9,647 nucleotides of DNA. It comes from Candidatus Faecivivens stercoripullorum (GTDB taxonomy: Bacteria > Bacillota > Clostridia > Oscillospirales > Ruminococcaceae). The DNA is taken from NCBI GenBank assembly GCA_018715285.1, contig DVLW01000198.1, forward strand, positions 1-9,647. The letters run 5' to 3'. Below the pieces are notes generated by a model, which was not told the origin of the DNA, ran no database searches, and saw nothing but the letters and a program-made list of their open reading frames with translations. Positions 5,811 to 9,647 of this stretch are shown piece after piece (within the stretch, counting starts at the first letter, position 1; the number at the start of each line of letters is the position of its first letter). The translations under genes and the position numbers were made by a program.

Positions 5811-7571
5811 ATGGTAAAACTTTTTCGCTACCTGAAAAAACGCGAATGGATTATGGCAGCGGTTTCACTGGTGTTTATCATCAGTCAGGTCTGGCTGGAC
5901 CTGCGGCTGCCGGAATACATGAGCGAAATCACCGTACTTGTTCAGACAGACGGCAGCACCATGTCAGAGATTCTGACCGCGGGTGGAAAGATGCTCGGAT
6001 GTGCACTGGGAAGTATGGCGATGGCAATCATCACATGTTACTTTGCCTCGGTCATCGCGGCGTCGGTCAGCAAGAGGCTCCAAAGTGAACTGTACCACAA
6101 GGTACTCTCCTTTTCCAGCGAAGAGATGAACCATTTCTCCACCGCCAGCCTGATTACCCGCTCGACCAATGACGTCACACAGGTTCAGATGATTTTTGCG
6201 ATGGGAATGCAGCTGATGATTAAAGCGCCGATTATGGCGGTCATGGCAATTATCAAGATTCAGAACAAGGGCAACTGGCAGTGGACGACACTGACGGCAG
6301 GAGCAGTTATTTTGCTGCTGACGGTCATTACGCTGCTGATGAGCTACGCACTGCCGAAGTTCCGGAAAATGCAGTCGCTGACTGATAACCTCAACCGGAT
6401 TACCCGTGAAAACCTGACCGGTCTGCGGGTAGTGCGCGCCTACAACGCCGAAAACTATCAGGAAAGCAAATTCACCGCCGCAAACGATGAAATGACCACC
6501 AACAGCCTGCGGGTCAACCGGGCAATGTCGATTATCAACCCGGTCATGAGCCTGGTTATGAATGGTATCTCGCTGGGAATTTACTGGATTGGCGCCTACC
6601 TGATCGAAAGCGCCGGGATGCAGGAAAAACTGGATATCTTCTCAAACATGGTGGTATTCTCGTCCTATTCGATGCAGGTCATCATGTCGTTTATGATGCT
6701 GGCGATGATCTTTGTCATGCTGCCTCGTGCACAGGTTTCGGCAAAACGTATCCTTGAGGTATTGCAAACCGCGCCGACCCTGAAAAATGGCAGCCGGGAC
6801 AGTGAAAACAACCTGGAGGGTGAAATTGAATTTGACCACGTATCCTTCCGGTACCCGGGTGCTGACGCGGATATGCTGGAGGATATCACCTTCACAGCCC
6901 ATAAGGGTGAAACGATTGCATTTATCGGCGCGACCGGTTCGGGCAAAACTACGCTGGTCAACCTGATTCCGAGGCTGTACGATGTCAGCAAAGGCAGTGT
7001 TAAGGTAGACGGCGTGGATGTACGGGAATACGATATGAAAAAGCTGCGCAATAAACTGGGGTATGTTTCCCAGAAAGCAGTTCTGTTTGCCGGTGATATC
7101 CGCGAGAACATCCGCCTCGGAGACAATGGAAAACAGCAGGCATCCGATGACGAAATCCGTACCGCACTGGATATCGCCCAGAGCAGCGACTTTGTCGGCA
7201 ATATCCCGGAAGGCATCGGCGGCGAAGTATCGCAAAACGGTGCAAACTTCTCGGGCGGTCAGAAACAGCGTCTGTCGATTGCACGCGCGATTGCAAGAAA
7301 GCCGGAAATCTATATCTTTGACGACTCCTTCTCGGCACTGGACTACAAGACCGACCGTATTCTCCGCAGCCGCTTGAAACAAGAGTCTGCCGGTGTTACG
7401 ACGCTGATTGTTGCACAGCGTATCGGCACGATTATGGACGCTGACAAGATCATCGTTCTGGATGATGGCCGCGCTGTCGGCATCGGTACCCACAAACAGC
7501 TGCTGGAGACCTGCCCGGTTTATCAGCAGATCGCCGCTTCACAGCTTTCAAAGGAGGAACTCAGCAGATGA
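5811..7571 (+). CDS. ABC exporter half-transporter with degenerate ATP site (subunit 1 of heterodimer)
   Basis: The 586-residue protein is a multidrug-type exporter half: an N-terminal six-helix membrane domain fused to a nucleotide-binding domain. Hydrophobic segments lie near 14-31, 62-86, 128-148, 158-181, 241-266 and 280-305. The ATPase domain has Walker A GATGSGKT (373-380), Q-loop Q421, signature FSGGQ (480-484) and Walker B ending D504. Two catalytic positions deviate: the Walker B Glu is Asp505 and the switch His is Gln536 (VAQR). This is the pattern of the degenerate partner in heterodimeric exporters such as TM287/288 and BmrC/BmrD. The start ATG 5811 follows AAGGAGG at 5799-5805. 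Its stop overlaps the start of the next ABC gene (ATGA), indicating translational coupling and equal production. The substrate cannot be told; drug or peptide export is plausible from the family and the MarR neighbour. Confidence 0.93.
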   Translation: MVKLFRYLKKREWIMAAVSLVFIISQVWLDLRLPEYMSEITVLVQTDGSTMSEILTAGGKMLGCALGSMAMAIITCYFASVIAASVSKRLQSELYHKVLSFSSEEMNHFSTASLITRSTNDVTQVQMIFAMGMQLMIKAPIMAVMAIIKIQNKGNWQWTTLTAGAVILLLTVITLLMSYALPKFRKMQSLTDNLNRITRENLTGLRVVRAYNAENYQESKFTAANDEMTTNSLRVNRAMSIINPVMSLVMNGISLGIYWIGAYLIESAGMQEKLDIFSNMVVFSSYSMQVIMSFMMLAMIFVMLPRAQVSAKRILEVLQTAPTLKNGSRDSENNLEGEIEFDHVSFRYPGADADMLEDITFTAHKGETIAFIGATGSGKTTLVNLIPRLYDVSKGSVKVDGVDVREYDMKKLRNKLGYVSQKAVLFAGDIRENIRLGDNGKQQASDDEIRTALDIAQSSDFVGNIPEGIGGEVSQNGANFSGGQKQRLSIARAIARKPEIYIFDDSFSALDYKTDRILRSRLKQESAGVTTLIVAQRIGTIMDADKIIVLDDGRAVGIGTHKQLLETCPVYQQIAASQLSKEELSR

Positions 7572-9343
7572 ATATGCATCATAGAGCACCCATGCCGCAG
7601 GGTAAATTCTCTCCCGCGGGGCTGAAAAAGCTGTACTTTTTCTGTAAAAAATACATTCCTGCCGTTATCATCGCGCTGATCTGCGCAGTCGGCGGAACTG
7701 TCTTTACGATTATCGGGCCGGATAAACTGTCTGAACTCACCGACCTGATTACCGAAGGACTGATGACCGGCATTGATATGGACGCGGTCACACGGGTTGC
7801 GGTGCTGCTGACGGTTATGTACCTTTGCTCAGCGCTGCTGACCTTTACCCAGGGGCAGCTGATGACCGTCACCACCCAGCGGATTTCGCAGGGATTGCGG
7901 GAAGCCATCAGCAAAAAGATCAACCGGCTGCCCATCGATTACTATAACAAAACCACCTTTGGTGATATCCTCTCCCGTGTCACCAACGACGTCGACACTA
8001 TCTCCCAGACCATCCAGAACAGCATTATCACGCTGGTTTCATCGGTTGTGCTGCTGCTCGGATGCCTGCTGATGATGTTTAAAACCAACTGGATTATGAC
8101 CATTTCGGCGATTGTTGCGTCGCTGATCGGATTTGTGCTGATGGTGCTGATTATGGGACGCTCCCAGCGGTACTTTATCGCACGTCAGCAGGGATTGGGC
8201 GATATGAACGGCCATATCGAGGAAGCATACGCCGGTCATACCGTCATCCGGGTGAGCAACGCTGAAAAGGAGTTTTCCGAAAAGTTCGAGGAGCTCAATG
8301 AAAAACTCTATCAGGCAAGCTGGAAATCCCAGTTCCTGTCGGGACTGATGATGCCGATTATGGGCTTTATCGGCAACCTCGGGTATGTAACCGTCTGCGT
8401 CATCGGTGCACTGCTGACGATGAACGGCAGCATCACTTTCGGTGTCATCATCGCGTTTATGGTATACGTCCGGCTGTTCACCAATCCCCTTTCCCAGATC
8501 GCACAGGCCATGACCAGCATCCAGTCGGCTGCTGCTGCATCGGGACGGGTATTCGACTTTCTGGAAGCAGAGGAGATGGAAGACGAGAGCAGCAAAACAA
8601 CCAAACTCTCCAATCCTACCGGCCAGGTCACCTTTGAGCACGTCAAATTCGGCTATACACCCGACCGTATCATCATCCACGATTTCTCCCAGCAGGTCCA
8701 GCCCGGTCAGAAGGTTGCCATCGTCGGGCCGACCGGCGCAGGAAAAACGACGCTGGTCAATCTGCTGATGCGGTTTTATGAAATCGACGGCGGCAGCATC
8801 TCAATTGACGGCATCAATACCCGTCAGCTCACCAGAGAAAACGTCCATTCGCTGTTTGGCATGGTTTTGCAGGACACTTGGCTGTTTGAAGGAACCATCC
8901 GTGACAACATCGTCTATGGCAAACAGGGCGTGACCAATGAAGACCTCGACCGGGTATGCAAAGCCGTCGGACTGTACCATTATATCCATACCCTGCCAAA
9001 CGGCTATGATACCGTACTCGACAGCGGCATCAGCCTCTCGGAAGGTCAGAAACAGCTGATGACAATTGCGCGTGCGATGATTGAAAACGCACCGATGCTG
9101 ATTCTGGATGAAGCGACCTCGTCGGTCGATACCAGAACCGAGCTGCTGATTCAGCAGGCAATGGATCAGCTGACCAAGGGACGCACCTCCTTTGTCATTG
9201 CCCACCGGCTTTCCACCATCAAAAACGCCGATATCATCCTTGTCCTCAAGGACGGCGACATCATCGAAAGCGGCAACCATCAGACGCTGCTGGAAAAAGG
9301 CGGCTTTTATGCCGAACTGTACAACGCACAGTTTGCGCGTTAA
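7568..9343 (+). CDS. ABC exporter half-transporter with canonical catalytic residues (subunit 2 of heterodimer)
   Basis: The 591-residue protein has the same fused membrane-ATPase architecture. Membrane segments lie near 30-50 and 75-95, with two pairs further on before the ATPase domain (starting about 350). Motifs are Walker A GPTGAGKT (387-394), Q-loop Q435, Walker B LILDE with catalytic E515, and switch H546 (IAHRLSTI). The signature is LSEGQ (490-494), not LSGGQ. In a head-to-tail dimer this altered signature faces the degenerate Walker site of the upstream subunit. The catalytic site made by this protein's Walker motifs uses the intact SGGQ of the partner. ATG 7568 is chosen over ATG 7574 because AAGGAGG at 7551-7557 is about ten bases away and the ATGA overlap couples the genes. 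It is followed by a strong terminator. Confidence 0.94.
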   Translation: MNMHHRAPMPQGKFSPAGLKKLYFFCKKYIPAVIIALICAVGGTVFTIIGPDKLSELTDLITEGLMTGIDMDAVTRVAVLLTVMYLCSALLTFTQGQLMTVTTQRISQGLREAISKKINRLPIDYYNKTTFGDILSRVTNDVDTISQTIQNSIITLVSSVVLLLGCLLMMFKTNWIMTISAIVASLIGFVLMVLIMGRSQRYFIARQQGLGDMNGHIEEAYAGHTVIRVSNAEKEFSEKFEELNEKLYQASWKSQFLSGLMMPIMGFIGNLGYVTVCVIGALLTMNGSITFGVIIAFMVYVRLFTNPLSQIAQAMTSIQSAAAASGRVFDFLEAEEMEDESSKTTKLSNPTGQVTFEHVKFGYTPDRIIIHDFSQQVQPGQKVAIVGPTGAGKTTLVNLLMRFYEIDGGSISIDGINTRQLTRENVHSLFGMVLQDTWLFEGTIRDNIVYGKQGVTNEDLDRVCKAVGLYHYIHTLPNGYDTVLDSGISLSEGQKQLMTIARAMIENAPMLILDEATSSVDTRTELLIQQAMDQLTKGRTSFVIAHRLSTIKNADIILVLKDGDIIESGNHQTLLEKGGFYAELYNAQFAR

Positions 9344-9360
9344 AATCGCCCGATACCATG

Positions 9361-9401
9361 ACAAAACCCCGGTACGGTTATTCTCCGTACCGGGGTTTTG
9401 T
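9361..9401. terminator. Strong symmetric terminator between convergent genes
   Basis: Arms 9361-9377 and 9385-9401 pair perfectly over 17 bases around a seven-base loop. The stem starts with ACAAAA and ends with TTTTGT, so each strand reads a T-run after the GC-rich stem. It can serve the ABC operon on the + strand and the HEAT-repeat gene on the - strand. Confidence 0.9.
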
Positions 9402-9406
9402 TGCAT

Positions 9407-9647
9407 TTATCCACGGAATTTGGCAATCGCCTTCTGGATTTCCTCACGGACTTCCTCGTCCTCTTCCTCTTCCAGCTGCCGGGCCAGAAAAGTGACCGCG
9501 GACGAATACCGCATTTCACCGAGCGCATAAGCAGCCGCCAGCCGCTTGTCACGGTCAGGCGAGGTCAGCAGTTCGCAGAGTTTGGGCATATAGGGGTCCA
9601 TCTGTTCTTCACCGAGAATGCGCACCGTCTGCAAAAGCAGTGCCTTT
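9407..9647 (-). CDS. HEAT-repeat protein, C-terminal part (5' end outside the window)
   Basis: The reading frame is open from the window edge at 9647 down to TAA at 9409-9407, giving the last 79 residues of a longer protein. It contains HEAT/PBS-lyase-like helical repeat sequence: a first helix pair around MDPYMPKLCELL and a second with DKRLAAAYALGEM. An acidic stretch (RQLEEEEDEEVREE) and a final helix ending AKFRG follow. Such repeats form superhelical scaffolds for protein binding. A TTG at 9634 is an internal Leu codon, not a likely start, because no stop or ribosome binding site separates it from the edge. The gene converges on the ABC operon and shares its terminator. The specific function cannot be inferred. 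Confidence 0.8.
   Translation of the reverse strand, partial: KALLLQTVRILGEEQMDPYMPKLCELLTSPDRDKRLAAAYALGEMRYSSAVTFLARQLEEEEDEEVREEIQKAIAKFRG

Noticed and set aside
1..9647. Mobile elements, CRISPR arrays, tRNA or rRNA genes
   Set aside because: No transposase, terminal repeats, regularly spaced repeats or recognisable RNA gene sequences were found on either strand.

Overview
The window looks like chromosomal DNA of an anaerobic, fermentative Firmicute of class Clostridia, probably a gut-type Oscillospirales relative. This placement is inferred from strong AAGGAGG ribosome binding sites, moderate GC, a soluble NADH-linked [FeFe]-hydrogenase operon and protein families typical of that group. 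No rRNA or taxonomic marker is present. Almost everything is on the + strand.

Region 1 (1-5127) is a tight five-gene hydrogenase operon. Intergenic gaps are 15-27 bases and an intrinsic-type hairpin follows the last gene. The order is hydC (NuoE-like [2Fe-2S] subunit), a small stand-alone GHKL ATPase-fold protein, a small HndB/HydD-like thioredoxin-fold ferredoxin, hydB (NuoF-like FMN/NADH subunit with extra ferredoxin domains) and hydA (catalytic [FeFe] subunit with H-cluster). This matches the trimeric/tetrameric NAD(H)-linked hydrogenases of anaerobes (HydABC, Hnd). Electrons from NADH, and in bifurcating members also from reduced ferredoxin, pass through FMN and Fe-S clusters to protons to give H2. 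The operon promoter lies upstream of the window and the maturation genes hydEFG are not here.

Region 2 (5128-9343) is a regulated efflux-type module. A MarR-family repressor gene has a near-consensus sigma-A promoter (TTGACG, 17 bases, TATAAT), and a 17-base inverted repeat lies over its start site. A terminator follows marR. A second copy of the same inverted repeat then precedes two translationally coupled ABC exporter half-transporters. Their motifs predict a heterodimer with one degenerate and one canonical ATP site. The simplest model is that MarR represses both itself and the transporter, with derepression by a ligand.

Region 3 (9344-9647) holds a strong symmetric terminator between convergent genes and the 3' end of a minus-strand HEAT-repeat protein that runs off the window.

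No mobile element, CRISPR array, tRNA or rRNA was seen. The least explained items are the GHKL protein inside the hydrogenase operon, the cysteine deviations in the HndB-like protein and in HydA motif L1, and the shared MarR operator.
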